Assembly: GCF_023734775.1 (NCBI RefSeq)
Contig: NZ_AP025732.1
Span: 5,516,501-5,580,500, forward strand
DNA: 64,000 bases
Direction: 5' to 3'
From: Nostoc cf. commune SO-36
GTDB lineage: Bacteria > Cyanobacteriota > Cyanobacteriia > Cyanobacteriales > Nostocaceae
Position 1 is the first letter of the stretch. The number at the start of each line of letters is the position of its first letter. This document shows, in pieces, positions 8,518 to 17,876 of the stretch. The position numbers and the translations under genes were made by a program. The notes under the pieces are model-generated. The model was not told where the DNA came from, did not search any database, and worked only from the letters and a program-made list of their open reading frames with translations.

Positions 8518-9468
8518 TTAATTATGCAAAGAATTATGGGCTTCATTGAGTTTGTTGGCTGATTCTTCTAATAAGCGTTGTTCATAAGCATTTCTTGATA
8601 ACAGCAGTTGGCGCTGAATACCTGTTGAGCCAATGATACATGGAAGTCCAAGAACAACTTCACTGCCAACTCCATAGTTAGAATTTGCTCTGGCCGATAC
8701 TGGAAATATCTGCTTTTCATCTCGCAGGATGGTATCAACTAATTGACAAACTACTGTTGATATACCATAGCTGGTATTTCCTTTGCGTTCAAAAATGTTA
8801 TAGCCTCGTTTACGAGTTAACTGTGTGTACTCTTGCTGAATTTGTTCTAGCGTTGCTCCTTGTGGTATGGGAAATTCAGTTAACAGAATTCCCCCAATAA
8901 ATGCACTAGACCAAACGACAAATTCACTGTCTCCATGCTCTCCAATCACATAAGCATGAACGTCTTGTTTAGCAACATTCAGTCGCTTTCCAAGTTGATA
9001 TCTCAGTCTAGCAGTATCAAGAACAGTTCCCGAACCGAAAATTAGGTTTTCTGCTCTGGTGGAAGTAGCTTGAGCAATCCGCGTGAGTACATCCACTGGA
9101 TTGCTAATGATAAGTACGATTGAATTCGGTGCAACTCGATCCAATTCTTTGATTGTCGAACGTATAATGTCTGCATTGTCGCTCAATGTATCTAATCGGG
9201 TCTGTCCTTGTTTTGGTTGCACCCCAGCAGTCACAATAATGATATCTGAATCAGCTAAATCTTCATACTGATTTGATGGTATAATCTCCATCTCTTTAAG
9301 TAGAGGAATGCTGTCTTCAATATCCCATACTTGTCCTTCAGCTTTCGATAAGGTTCGGTCAAAAAGCACAACCCTTACACATTTACCGAGTAAAACTAAA
9401 GCATTTGCAACGTTTGCACCTACATTACCTGCACCAATAATACCGACTTTAGATGTTTTACTAATCAT
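8518..9468 (-). CDS. L-lactate/2-hydroxyacid dehydrogenase (LDH/MDH family)
   Basis: The 316-residue protein has the NAD Rossmann motif GIIGAGNVGANVANAL, the loop Arg91 (R109 in LDH numbering), the Asp/Arg pair in VLDTARLR and the catalytic His in GEHGDSE. Length and fold fit tetrameric L-LDH/MDH enzymes that interconvert 2-oxoacids and L-2-hydroxyacids with NAD(H). The specificity position 102 (Gln in LDH, Arg in MDH) aligns with Pro85 in AGVQPKQGQTR, with a Gln one residue earlier, so pyruvate specificity is not assured. It ends next to the RclA-like gene on the same strand. Confidence 0.8.
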   Translation of the reverse strand: MISKTSKVGIIGAGNVGANVANALVLLGKCVRVVLFDRTLSKAEGQVWDIEDSIPLLKEMEIIPSNQYEDLADSDIIIVTAGVQPKQGQTRLDTLSDNADIIRSTIKELDRVAPNSIVLIISNPVDVLTRIAQATSTRAENLIFGSGTVLDTARLRYQLGKRLNVAKQDVHAYVIGEHGDSEFVVWSSAFIGGILLTEFPIPQGATLEQIQQEYTQLTRKRGYNIFERKGNTSYGISTVVCQLVDTILRDEKQIFPVSARANSNYGVGSEVVLGLPCIIGSTGIQRQLLLSRNAYEQRLLEESANKLNEAHNSLHN

Positions 9469-9540
9469 GCTATGTCTACTTTTTTCAAGAGTGAAATGTC
9501 GTTTATTTGGTAAGTCCTTGGGTCTGCAATTGCTGTCTCT

Positions 9541-10935
9541 TTACAACTTGGAAAACAATATATTTAACCCCTCGGTCATCGTGGGATGAGTCAAAATACC
9601 ATCGCGTAGAACGGTGTAGGGCATCTGAGCTTGCATCACCATCTGCACCGTTGAAATCACTTCACCTGCTTCATGACACAACAGAGAACACCCTAGAATA
9701 CGACCTGTATCTGCATCCACGATCGCCTTTAGAAGTCCATCAGTTTGACCGAGTGTTCTCGCTCTAGGAACGGCTGATGCATCCACCTTCGCCACGCGGA
9801 TAGCATATCCTTGTTGCTGTGCTTCAGTTTCAGTTAAACCCACATGAGCCAGTTCTGGATCGATGAATAGACACGATGGAACCAATCGATCCCGTGTACT
9901 GCGATCGCCCCCATCAATTAAATTAGCTTTGATAGTGCGATAATCGTCGAGCGATATATGGGTGTATTGCGGCCCCCCATTGATGTCGCCTAACGCCCAA
10001 ATCCCCGGAATGTTTGTTTCTAAGCGATCGCTAACTTGAATAAATCCGCGTGTATCGGTTGCCACACCAGCAGCAGCTAAATTTAAGCTCTCGGTATTGG
10101 GCGCACGACCAACGGCGACGAGCAAATGCGACCCCTGGAGGGAGATTTCACGATCGCCAACTTGGGTTTGCAGGATGGTTTCATTACCAGTGCGATCAAC
10201 TCTTAATACCTTCGCCTTTAATAAGAATTCAATACCATCTTTTTCTAACAGTCTTTGAACTGCGATCGCTATATCTGGATCTTGCTGTGACAGGATTTGC
10301 TCATTTTGACCAATGACAGTAACGCCAGAGCCAAAGCGCCGGAACATCTGGGCAAACTCTAAACCAATATAGCCACTACCGAGAACGATCAGGTGTTCAG
10401 GCAGGTGTTCTAGCTCCATAATTGACTCACTGGTTAAAAATCCAGCTTCTGTAAGTCCGGGAATGGATGGAATTAGCGGTCGTGTGCCTGTATTAATAAA
10501 GAATCGTTCGGCGGTAAGTAAGCGATTGTTTCCCTCAGTCGTCGTTACTGCGATCGTTTTGGGAGCAACAAAGCGGGCTGTACCAATGATCAGTTCGTGA
10601 CCCAAAGCAGTTTCTAAATTGTGCAAGTTCATTTCACGCATCCCTTGGACAACCGCTCGTTTTCGTTGAATCACCTCTGCTAAATTAACGGTGGGTGTGT
10701 TGCTTTGAACCCCATAAGCGGCACTCTTTCGCACTGTATTTGCTATATTGGCACTCGCCACCATAGTTTTAGTAGGAATGCAGGCAATATTAATGCACCC
10801 GCCACCAATCATATTTAAACTGCGTTCAACCAGAGCGGTTTTACGTCCGTCAGCGACTAACGCCGGTGCAAGTGTTTTACCTGCTTTGCCGCAGCCGATA
10901 ATAATATCGTCATAGTGTTGAGCGTTCACTTCCAT
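9541..10935 (-). CDS. Pyridine nucleotide-disulfide oxidoreductase, RclA/MerA-like
   Basis: The 464-residue class-I flavoprotein has an N-terminal FAD motif (IIIGCGKAGKTLA), the redox-active disulfide CINIACIPTK (CxxxxC), an NAD(P)H motif (VLGSGYIGLEFAQMF), the FAD motif GIWALGDINGG and the C-terminal dimerisation block with HPTMTEG. The tail HPT(M)TE differs from the HAHPT of lipoamide dehydrogenase and resembles RclA/MerA-type reductases, which respond to reactive chlorine or metals. No N-terminal mercury-binding domain and no C-terminal Cys pair are present, so it is not a classical mercuric reductase. The natural substrate is unknown. Confidence 0.8.
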   Translation of the reverse strand: MEVNAQHYDDIIIGCGKAGKTLAPALVADGRKTALVERSLNMIGGGCINIACIPTKTMVASANIANTVRKSAAYGVQSNTPTVNLAEVIQRKRAVVQGMREMNLHNLETALGHELIIGTARFVAPKTIAVTTTEGNNRLLTAERFFINTGTRPLIPSIPGLTEAGFLTSESIMELEHLPEHLIVLGSGYIGLEFAQMFRRFGSGVTVIGQNEQILSQQDPDIAIAVQRLLEKDGIEFLLKAKVLRVDRTGNETILQTQVGDREISLQGSHLLVAVGRAPNTESLNLAAAGVATDTRGFIQVSDRLETNIPGIWALGDINGGPQYTHISLDDYRTIKANLIDGGDRSTRDRLVPSCLFIDPELAHVGLTETEAQQQGYAIRVAKVDASAVPRARTLGQTDGLLKAIVDADTGRILGCSLLCHEAGEVISTVQMVMQAQMPYTVLRDGILTHPTMTEGLNILFSKL

Positions 10936-11073
10936 ATCCTTTGAGTTTGATAAGGTGAATACGATTTCTAGAAGGTGTTATGAATTTCAGAAAAAACTGA
11001 CTAAGAGGGTTTTAGCGATAATGTATTTGTCCTAGCTGGGTTGACAAAAAGTGTATAACACCTCCTAGAAGAT

Positions 11074-11457
11074 TCAACTTTTTTTACAAGCTTGCTTCAT
11101 CAAGATACGGTTGTTTTTATACACCTCTAAAATTCCAGACTGCGGATTATCCAACGTGCCATCCCACACCCAGTATTGATAAATTCCACTCCGAAACTTA
11201 TACACTCGAACACCTTCAGTCGCTTGGCTAGTTCCTTTGCCCAAACTTAAATTACCATTGGGACTAGTGGCGCGATAAAGCAGTTCACCTGAAGTATATT
11301 TCTGCCAAATATTTACGTTGTACCCACCCCGGCATTTCGTACTCAGGACGATGCCAGCAGTAGAATCAGCAGAAGCAGGTAAGGAAAAATTAGCTAAGAT
11401 ACTGATTGGCAGAGCAAGAAATAACGCGGATGTTTTCATAAGTGTTGTAAAATTCAT
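11074..11457 (-). CDS. Small exported hypothetical protein
   Basis: The 127 residues have a clear signal peptide (TSALFLALPISILANFSLPASA, cleavage before DSTAG). The mature part is Gly- and Tyr-rich with two cysteines (TKCRGGYN and QACKKS at the end) that could pair. It has beta-rich segments such as LYRATSPNGNLSLGKG and YQYWVWDG. Similar short secreted proteins of unknown function occur in cyanobacteria. It lies 10 bases after the isochorismatase-like gene, probably in one transcript. Confidence 0.6.
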   Translation of the reverse strand: MNFTTLMKTSALFLALPISILANFSLPASADSTAGIVLSTKCRGGYNVNIWQKYTSGELLYRATSPNGNLSLGKGTSQATEGVRVYKFRSGIYQYWVWDGTLDNPQSGILEVYKNNRILMKQACKKS

Positions 11458-11467
11458 GAGTTTGACA

Positions 11468-12115
11468 TTATTGCATTGCTGCTACAACTTCATCTGTAGA
11501 AAGCACTGCATTGGCGATATACCCAAAGTTGATCAGTGCTGCCTTATAGCCGTCGCCCAGTTGCGGATGCCGAGGGGCTGCTGTTGCATCCTTAACGACA
11601 AGAACCTCAAATCCCTGCTCCAGCAATTCGCGTAGGTGAGCTTCAACACAAAGATTTGCCAACATTCCAAGTAGAATTACTTTGCTGATGTTGCGTTTAC
11701 GCAGTTGCAAAACGAGGTCGTTAGTTTGCGGCCCATAGACTTTGTGGGGACTGGCCACAATCGTCTTGCCATCTTCAATGAAGGGCTTATAGCGATCGAG
11801 CCAGTCAGCACCCGATCCCAGGAATCCATCGAGGGTCAATGCACCACGGCGATCGAACTCCTTAACCTCAAGCATCATTTGCTCTAGGTTGCCGGCAAAT
11901 TTCCAATTATGGTCGGTGGGGTAGTAATAGTGAGGAGAGATAAAAACCTCGAATTCATTCTGCTTCGCGGCTTTGAAGATTCGCTCAATGTTTTCGATGG
12001 TCTTGTTATCCTTAACACTCTCACCCACCAAATCCCAGGAAACCCCTTTTTCGCTCAAAACATCGTTTTGCGGATCGATGACAACTACTGCGGTGTCATT
12101 CTTGTTGATGTTCAT
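11468..12115 (-). CDS. Isochorismatase-family cysteine hydrolase
   Basis: The 215-residue protein has the Asp of VVVIDPQND, the Lys in SPHKVYGPQ and the nucleophilic Cys in LANLCVEAHLREL, so the D-K-C triad of the isochorismatase/nicotinamidase superfamily is complete. It should hydrolyse an amide or vinyl-ether bond in the cytoplasm. The exact substrate is unknown. An AAGGAG-type site precedes the ATG. It sits with other hydrolases on the same strand. Confidence 0.8.
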   Translation of the reverse strand: MNINKNDTAVVVIDPQNDVLSEKGVSWDLVGESVKDNKTIENIERIFKAAKQNEFEVFISPHYYYPTDHNWKFAGNLEQMMLEVKEFDRRGALTLDGFLGSGADWLDRYKPFIEDGKTIVASPHKVYGPQTNDLVLQLRKRNISKVILLGMLANLCVEAHLRELLEQGFEVLVVKDATAAPRHPQLGDGYKAALINFGYIANAVLSTDEVVAAMQ

Positions 12116-12245
12116 GGTTTTTCTCCTTGCTTATTGATTTTTACCGTTCTCTTCCTTAAAAATCACCCGCGATATGCAGCGTTTTCCCAGTGATTCAGAA
12201 TCAGAATACTTGGTTGCCAGGGCGATCGCGTGCTAATTCTGCAAC

Positions 12246-12650
12246 TTATTTGCGATCGGCGGAACTTAGTGCTTGATGGATTAAAGGTGCAATGATAGCG
12301 ATATTTTTCACCAACTCATCACAGAGAGAAAATCGCTGTTTTAAGTAATTAGGATCGTTGTAGCTCACCCACACCTTGCCGTCAGCCGCTTCCCATGCCA
12401 GTACTTTCAGGGGTAAATCCAGAGCGATCGTTGGTTCTGCCACCATGAGGGAAGTTCCGGCTTTCGGGTTGCCAAACAACAACAACTGTGTAGGACACAG
12501 GCTTAGTCCGACTTTTTCGGCTTCAGCCTGTTGATCGATACGAGCAAAAATGGTGATGCCTTTTACTTCAAGGACGGCTTCTAATCGATCAATGGTTACA
12601 GGCACTGAATATTGACTAAGCTGGCTAATGATGCCGTTGTTTGCATTCAT
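12246..12650 (-). CDS. DUF302-domain protein
   Basis: The 134 residues have the pattern of DUF302: VTIDRLEAVLEVKGITIFARID, then LFGNPKAGTSLMVAEPTIALDLPLK, then VWVSYNDPNYL. The domain is an alpha-beta fold of unknown function, often near thiol- or metal-related genes. There is no signal peptide or membrane segment. A HIP1 half-site and a short gap separate it from the isochorismatase-like gene downstream. Confidence 0.75.
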   Translation of the reverse strand: MNANNGIISQLSQYSVPVTIDRLEAVLEVKGITIFARIDQQAEAEKVGLSLCPTQLLLFGNPKAGTSLMVAEPTIALDLPLKVLAWEAADGKVWVSYNDPNYLKQRFSLCDELVKNIAIIAPLIHQALSSADRK

Positions 12651-12702
12651 AGCAATGGACTTCTTGTAAGATAAAAACTGGGTGATATGGTCGTTGGGGT
12701 TT

Positions 12703-13227
12703 TCAAAGGTTGAGGTCTGACAATCCGGGATGATCGTCAGGACGACGACCCAGTATCCAGTGGAATTTGCGATCGCTCTTCAGAATTGGCAGGTCGTTGA
12801 TGCTGGCAATACGCCACCGCATGAATCCGTGTTCGTCAAACTCCCAATTTTCATTGCCATAAGAACGAAACCAGTTGCCGGAATCATCATGCCATTCGTA
12901 AGCAAATCGGACAGCAATGCGGTTGTCTTGAAAAGCCCAAAGCTCTTTTATCAAACGGTAGTCCAATTCTTTAAGCCACTTACGTGTTAAGAATTGTGCG
13001 ATCGCCTCACGGCCAGATAAAAATTCTGAGCGGTTGCGCCAAATGCTATCCGACGTGTAACCGAGTGATACTAGTTCAGGGTTACGTGTGTTCCAAGCAT
13101 CCTCTCCTATTCGGACTTTTTGGATGGCGGATTCATTATCAAAAGGCGGCACGGGTAGTCGAGGATTTTCAGGGTTGTTCATAGTATGTAAGCGGTAGAA
13201 TTGCGATCGTCTCAACATAGGTAGCAT
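12703..13227 (-). CDS. SnoaL/NTF2-like protein (DUF1348)
   Basis: The 174-residue protein contains [23 protein letters not shown], then [19 protein letters not shown], then [30 protein letters not shown] and a tail [13 protein letters not shown]. These mark the DUF1348 branch of NTF2-like folds. The start at 13227 is chosen because a strong AAGGAGGT sits seven bases upstream of that ATG. The internal Met16 has no such site. Members are small cytoplasmic proteins of unknown catalytic role. Confidence 0.75.
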   Translation of the reverse strand: MLPMLRRSQFYRLHTMNNPENPRLPVPPFDNESAIQKVRIGEDAWNTRNPELVSLGYTSDSIWRNRSEFLSGREAIAQFLTRKWLKELDYRLIKELWAFQDNRIAVRFAYEWHDDSGNWFRSYGNENWEFDEHGFMRWRIASINDLPILKSDRKFHWILGRRPDDHPGLSDLNL

Positions 13228-13282
13228 TATTCACCTCCTTTAGATGCCGCCGTCACAATTGCGATTTTCCCGTCTAGTTTTT

Positions 13283-13744
13283 TCATGATGATTTCTTAGG
13301 ATCGGGCAGCGTGAATTTCACAGTTTCACTGGTGATTACTTTGTGCGTGGGGTCAGCTAGTTCGATCAGTACTTTGTGCAGACCAGGTTCCAGTCCAACT
13401 AGGATAATCGTTTCGCCACTAGCATCAACAAAGTGCCACGGCGCATCATCGACAGTGATGTGGATATGCCCAATGCGCGGCGATACGTCGAGGGCACCTT
13501 TGCCAAACACTGGCAACACACGTAAATTCTCCGTCCGGTACTGGATGAAGACGCGTCCTTGTGCTAACGGTTCGGGAAGCGGTGGATCGACAATCAGCTT
13601 GGGTGGTGCTTCGTTTTCGATCGCAATCAACGGTGATGATCCGATAATGTCCCTGGCGCTTGGTGTGTGGGTGTTCATGGTGGTTAAATACATAAGAGTG
13701 GTCGATATAACGATCCCTTTGAAGGTAAAGAGGTGCATGGTCAT
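13283..13744 (-). CDS. DUF6130-type exported protein
   Basis: The best start is the ATG at 13744 (MTMHLFTFKGIV), preceded by CCGGAG. A longer open frame would overlap the upstream hydrolase. The product has an N-terminal hydrophobic segment (FKGIVISTTLMYLTTM) and a beta-rich body with RVFIQYRTENLRVLPVFGKGALDVSPRIGHIHITVDDAPWHF and LEPGLHKVLIELADPTHKV. The HIHI..PWHF pattern may bind a metal. It starts 16 bases after the epoxide-hydrolase-like gene and is likely co-transcribed with it. Confidence 0.6.
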   Translation of the reverse strand: MTMHLFTFKGIVISTTLMYLTTMNTHTPSARDIIGSSPLIAIENEAPPKLIVDPPLPEPLAQGRVFIQYRTENLRVLPVFGKGALDVSPRIGHIHITVDDAPWHFVDASGETIILVGLEPGLHKVLIELADPTHKVITSETVKFTLPDPKKSS

Positions 13745-13760
13745 AGCTCCGGAGAAGTCA

Positions 13761-14789
13761 TCAACGTTTCTTTGATGCGAGTTCCCAGACCGCAGTTGCG
13801 AATGCTTTCGGATCTTCCTGGGGCAGGTTATGACCGACATTTGGAATCACCCGATGCTGACGTTCGCCGTTAAACTTCGCTGCCGTCGATTTTCCATCGG
13901 TTGCTGGCACGACACCATCTGCGTCTCCGTCCAGCGTGATCGTCGGCACCGTAATGGTCGGTTGCGCGGCAAGTCGCTGCTCAAGCTCCTCATACATGGG
14001 ATAGCCGGCTGCAAGTCCAAGGCGATGGCGGTAGGAATGAATGACGACCTCCACATAATCGGGGTTGTCGAAGGCGCTGGCGTGTTGATCGAGCATTGCC
14101 TCGTCAAAGTGCCAGTTTGGGGAATTGCGAGTCCAGAGAATCTTCGCAATCTCACGTCTGTTAGCCGTCAATCCGGCGCGTCCGCGCTCGGTCTGGAAAT
14201 AGTATTGGTACCAGATACCAGATTCGATCGCGGGTGAAAGTGGCAGCCCTGCTTTGGCAATATCCTGGATCAGGTAGCTATTGACGGACACCAGACCTGT
14301 GCATCGTTCAGGCCAGAGAGCCGCAACAACACAAGCGGCTCGTCCACCCCAGTCATAGCCAGCAAGCACAGCACGGTTCAGCTGCAATGCATCCATCAAG
14401 GCGATCGCATCAACACCGATCGCGGCTTGCTGCCCGGAGCGTGGTGTGGTGCTGTCGAGAAAACGGGTTGATCCATGTCCCCGCAGGTAAGGAACAATCA
14501 CCCGACATCCGCGTGCAGCAAGCATTGGTGCAACATCAATGTAGCTATCGATGGAATACGGGAAACCATGCAGCAGCAACACCGGAGATCCATCGCTCGG
14601 CCCTGCTTCGTAGTAGCCGATGTCGAGTACACCCGCTTTGATCTGCTTGATGGGAGTAAACCTAAATTCAGATCGTTTGGGCTTGTCGAAGCTTGCGTGT
14701 GCGGTACCCATGAGTGCCATTTCTGTGAAAATACTTGTTGCCGCCGTTAAGAGAAAGCGGCGGCGGTTGTGTTTAATTGCTTTGAGCAT
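13761..14789 (-). CDS. Exported alpha/beta hydrolase, epoxide-hydrolase/dehalogenase type
   Basis: The 342 residues start with NRRRFLLTAATSIF, a twin-arginine-like signal, and AHA cleavage near residue 32. The core has the oxyanion motif LLLHGFPYS, the nucleophile elbow GYDWGG (Asp, not Ser) and the catalytic His in NVGHNLPQEDP. An Asp nucleophile points to epoxide hydrolases or haloalkane dehalogenases. Base composition is visibly richer in G+C than the flanks, hinting at transfer from a proteobacterium (inference). It leads a probable operon with the DUF6130 gene. Confidence 0.8.
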   Translation of the reverse strand: MLKAIKHNRRRFLLTAATSIFTEMALMGTAHASFDKPKRSEFRFTPIKQIKAGVLDIGYYEAGPSDGSPVLLLHGFPYSIDSYIDVAPMLAARGCRVIVPYLRGHGSTRFLDSTTPRSGQQAAIGVDAIALMDALQLNRAVLAGYDWGGRAACVVAALWPERCTGLVSVNSYLIQDIAKAGLPLSPAIESGIWYQYYFQTERGRAGLTANRREIAKILWTRNSPNWHFDEAMLDQHASAFDNPDYVEVVIHSYRHRLGLAAGYPMYEELEQRLAAQPTITVPTITLDGDADGVVPATDGKSTAAKFNGERQHRVIPNVGHNLPQEDPKAFATAVWELASKKR

Positions 14790-15028
14790 AGGGTTGACCG
14801 TGCCAATTTTAAATTTTGGATTTTGGATTTTGGATTATTTCTTTGGTACAAGCCCCATCCCTTGTGCGCGGAACAAATCTAAAAGACGCTACGCACAGTC
14901 GCTCTAAGCAAAGCTATGCCGATTGCACAAAGCACAGTCGCTTTACCCTTTTTTCCCCGACGCTAATTCGGTAAGCAGCAAAGCGATGGAAGAGCGTCTT
15001 TTCCTTCCCCAAAAACATCGATCGCATC
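14790..15028. repeat. Repeat-rich spacer with (TTTTGGA)3
   Basis: The gap between two hydrolase genes holds three TTTTGGA heptamers at 14814-14834, followed by G+C-rich GACGCTACGC and GTCGCT-type repeats around 14886-14945. Both kinds are interspersed repeats of Nostoc-type genomes. No coding potential is visible. Confidence 0.55.
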
Positions 15029-16024
15029 CTATTGCAGATATTTCTTCAATTGGGCAGCAGCTTGAACAAACAGAGAACGGACTTCTGGCAACTCAGCTAA
15101 ACCATTGAGCAGTCCAAAGTCATGAATCATGCCGTTGTACTGCACAGTTGTCACCTCTACCCCAGCCTCATCAAGCTTGCGTCCATAGGCTGTGCCTTCG
15201 TCATGCAAGATATCGCTCTCTGCAATGACAATTAATGCTGGAGGCAAGCCTTTGAGTTGCTCAACCGTCGCCTGTAGGGGAGAAGCATAAATGTCTTTGC
15301 GCTTTTCTGGGTCAGCGATGTACATATCATACATCCACTTCATTGTTGGTACTGTCAGAAAACGCTGATCGCCAAATTGGTGATAAGAATTCGTTTCAAA
15401 ATCCGCATTTACAATCGGCCACATCAGGATTTGCAACTTGATGTGTGGTTCTCCTTTTTCTTTCGCCTTCAAAGCAGTGACAGTTGTCATGTTACCGCCG
15501 ACACTGTTGCCAACGACTGCCAAATTCTTGCCATCCACGCCAATCTCCTCACCATGCTCGGCAACCCATTTAGTTGCAGCATAAATCTCATTAATTGCCT
15601 GTGGGTACTGAGCATCTGGCGTGCGAGTGTAGTTGACAAAGACACCTGCAAACCCTGAAAGCACAACCAGATCGCGAACCATGCGCTTGTGTGTTGGGTA
15701 ATCACCTAACACCCAACCACCACCATGAATAAAGATGAAAACAGGTAATATGCCTTTGACCCCTTGAGGTCGTACAATATTGAGGGTAATTGAATAACCA
15801 TCAGCAGTAATCGTTTTTTCAGACTCTTCAATGCCTGAAAGGTCTACTGAAACAGAAGCCTGTGCATCCACAAGAACTTGACGTGCTTCGAGTGGAGTGA
15901 GTTTATCCAGCGCCACACCCCCTGAATTCAGCACTTTCAAAAATTCTTTTACTCCTTTGGAAAGACGCGGATCGTTCGCAACTTCCAAAATTTTTGCTGC
16001 TTGCGAGTTTACTTGAGCAACCAT
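15029..16024 (-). CDS. Alpha/beta hydrolase, hormone-sensitive-lipase family esterase
   Basis: The 331-residue protein shows the HSL-type oxyanion motif FIHGGGWVLGD, the nucleophile elbow GNSVGGNM (Ser), the acid in AESDILHDEG and the His in MIHDFGLL. It should hydrolyse short-chain esters in the cytoplasm, since no signal peptide is seen. GGAGAACGTT precedes the ATG. It is one of six alpha/beta hydrolases in this island and is only distantly related to the Asp-nucleophile ones nearby. Confidence 0.85.
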   Translation of the reverse strand: MVAQVNSQAAKILEVANDPRLSKGVKEFLKVLNSGGVALDKLTPLEARQVLVDAQASVSVDLSGIEESEKTITADGYSITLNIVRPQGVKGILPVFIFIHGGGWVLGDYPTHKRMVRDLVVLSGFAGVFVNYTRTPDAQYPQAINEIYAATKWVAEHGEEIGVDGKNLAVVGNSVGGNMTTVTALKAKEKGEPHIKLQILMWPIVNADFETNSYHQFGDQRFLTVPTMKWMYDMYIADPEKRKDIYASPLQATVEQLKGLPPALIVIAESDILHDEGTAYGRKLDEAGVEVTTVQYNGMIHDFGLLNGLAELPEVRSLFVQAAAQLKKYLQ

Positions 16025-16137
16025 AACGTTCTCCTTGAATTTATAGATGGTGGATAATCTGTTGAATTGGCACTGTCAAGCTAGCTGACTCGACAATATC
16101 TGTTCATGTACAACGATCGGGAAAGGGCAATCACCGA

Positions 16138-16839
16138 CTACCCCAAATGCTGTTTCAGAAACGCCAACGTGCGATCGCCCGCTAATTCTGCGGCTTCTTT
16201 GCGATAAGCGGAACTACCCGCGCGACTAAACCCGTGGCTCACTCCTTCATAGCGATAGATTGTTACCAGGGGGTTATCTTTCAGTCCTTGCTGAATGGTC
16301 GTTTGAGCGCTTGGTGACACATACTCGTCATTTGCGCTCATATGCAAGATCAACGGTTTATGAATCTTTGTCGCCTCTGCTAAATTCCGATCAATGTCAA
16401 CACCGTAGTAACTGACGTTGGCATCCGCATCAGTACGTGTTGCCATAAAATATGCCAATTTACCGCCCGAACAAAAGCCGACACTGCCGACCTTACCTGT
16501 GCTGCTGGGATACTGCCGTAAAAAAGATAGACTTGCCTTCAGGTCTTCTACACCGCTATCCCAATCAAACTCTCCAAGTAGCTCAAAGGCTTTAGCACGC
16601 TGCTTCTCGTCGTCAAAATCAAGTTGCACACCGGGTTCCAGGCGCCAATACAAATCTGGTACAAGCACCTGATAGCCTACCTTCGCAAAATCGTTGGCAA
16701 TCTGTCGCATATTTTGATTGACCCCAACAATTTCTTGAATCAGCACAATTCCTGCACGAGGCTGAGTACTGGGTGTTGCTAGATAGGCGTTAAAACTGCC
16801 CCCTAACAAGGCTGGAATAGTTACAGTTTGAGTGGTCAT
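16138..16839 (-). CDS. Dienelactone hydrolase family protein
   Basis: The 233 residues contain the DLH pattern: IVLIQEIVGVNQNMRQIA (Glu of the triad network), the Cys nucleophile elbow GFCSGGKLAYF, the Asp near SANDEYVSPS and the His in EGVSHGFSR. Dienelactone hydrolases open lactones made in aromatic ring degradation. Many homologues act on other esters. The start follows a short gap from the next hydrolase upstream, so they probably share a transcript. The substrate here is not known. Confidence 0.85.
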   Translation of the reverse strand: MTTQTVTIPALLGGSFNAYLATPSTQPRAGIVLIQEIVGVNQNMRQIANDFAKVGYQVLVPDLYWRLEPGVQLDFDDEKQRAKAFELLGEFDWDSGVEDLKASLSFLRQYPSSTGKVGSVGFCSGGKLAYFMATRTDADANVSYYGVDIDRNLAEATKIHKPLILHMSANDEYVSPSAQTTIQQGLKDNPLVTIYRYEGVSHGFSRAGSSAYRKEAAELAGDRTLAFLKQHLG

Positions 16840-16889
16840 GATACCTTTCCTGTTTAACCAATGAATGGGAATTGGAAATCAAAATTTGA

Positions 16890-17759
16890 TTAAGTAAGAG
16901 TGGGTGGCAGCCGTGACGTGAGAAATTGAGCAATATGGTTGGCGATCGCATCCCCATCTTCTTCCAGGGCAAAGTGTCCGGTATCAAACAAATGAAACTC
17001 CAGATTTTTTAAGTCGCGTTTGTAGGCATAAGCTCCCTCAACTAAAAAGCCCTGGTCATTTTTGCCCCATACAATCAGCGTGGGTGGTTGATATTGGCGC
17101 AAGTAAGCTTGCCACTGTGGATATAACCGCACATTGAACTGGTAGTCGTATTTTAATGCCAGTTGAATATCCATATTGCCAGGGCGATCGAGGAGTGCTT
17201 GATCCAGAGTCCAGGTATCGGGACTAAGGTTTTCTGGATTCCTGGCTCCAGTGATGTAATACCATTTCGTGCCTTTGCTTGCTAGAGCCTGTCGCACGCG
17301 ATCGCTATTTTCGGGTGTCTTATTCTGCCAAAAAGCGCGCATTGGCTTCCAGAAATCACCGAGTCCCTCCTCGTAGGCATTGCCATTCTGTACAATCAGC
17401 GATTCTACTCGTTCTGGATACTGCGTTGCCAATCGATAGCCAATGGGAGCGCCATAATCCATTAAATAAAGGCTATAGCGTTTCAACCCGATCGCAGCGA
17501 TGAAATCTGCCATCACTTCGGCAAGGCTGTCAAAGGTATAATCAAACTCATCCACCGTTGGCATAGAACTATAGCCAAAACCAGAATAATCAGGTGCAAT
17601 CAGATGGAATTGATCCGCCAACGCCGGGATGAGATTGCGGAACATCTGGGACGAGGTTGGAAAGCCGTGCAATAGCAGAAGCGTCGGACGATCGCGAGAA
17701 CCAGCTTCACGGTAGAAGATATCTAAACCATTGATTGCTACTGTGCGATAAGTGGTCAT
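16890..17759 (-). CDS. Alpha/beta hydrolase, epoxide-hydrolase-like (copy A)
   Basis: The 289 residues have [21 protein letters not shown] (oxyanion HGFP), the elbow LMDYGAPIG with an Asp nucleophile, a cap domain (about residues 130-210), the acid in VWGKNDQGF and the His in [11 protein letters not shown]. It is colinear and highly similar to the gene at 17877-18746, so the two arose by tandem duplication. Epoxide hydrolase or dehalogenase chemistry is likely. The substrate is unknown. No signal peptide is present. Confidence 0.85.
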   Translation of the reverse strand: MTTYRTVAINGLDIFYREAGSRDRPTLLLLHGFPTSSQMFRNLIPALADQFHLIAPDYSGFGYSSMPTVDEFDYTFDSLAEVMADFIAAIGLKRYSLYLMDYGAPIGYRLATQYPERVESLIVQNGNAYEEGLGDFWKPMRAFWQNKTPENSDRVRQALASKGTKWYYITGARNPENLSPDTWTLDQALLDRPGNMDIQLALKYDYQFNVRLYPQWQAYLRQYQPPTLIVWGKNDQGFLVEGAYAYKRDLKNLEFHLFDTGHFALEEDGDAIANHIAQFLTSRLPPTLT

Positions 17760-17876
17760 GCGTTTACTATTTTGAATTCAAATCGTTCAACAGAATCAGA
17801 AATAGTTGATCCTGTTTATTCAAAGGTTCATATCTGAGCATGAGCTATGCTCGGATGATCGATCGTTCCCACTGAA

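Noticed and set aside
8518..9468. Malate dehydrogenase
   Set aside because: The Arg at the specificity position needed for dicarboxylates is not present.
9541..10935. Mercuric reductase
   Set aside because: There is no N-terminal metal-binding domain and no C-terminal Cys pair, and no mer genes are nearby.
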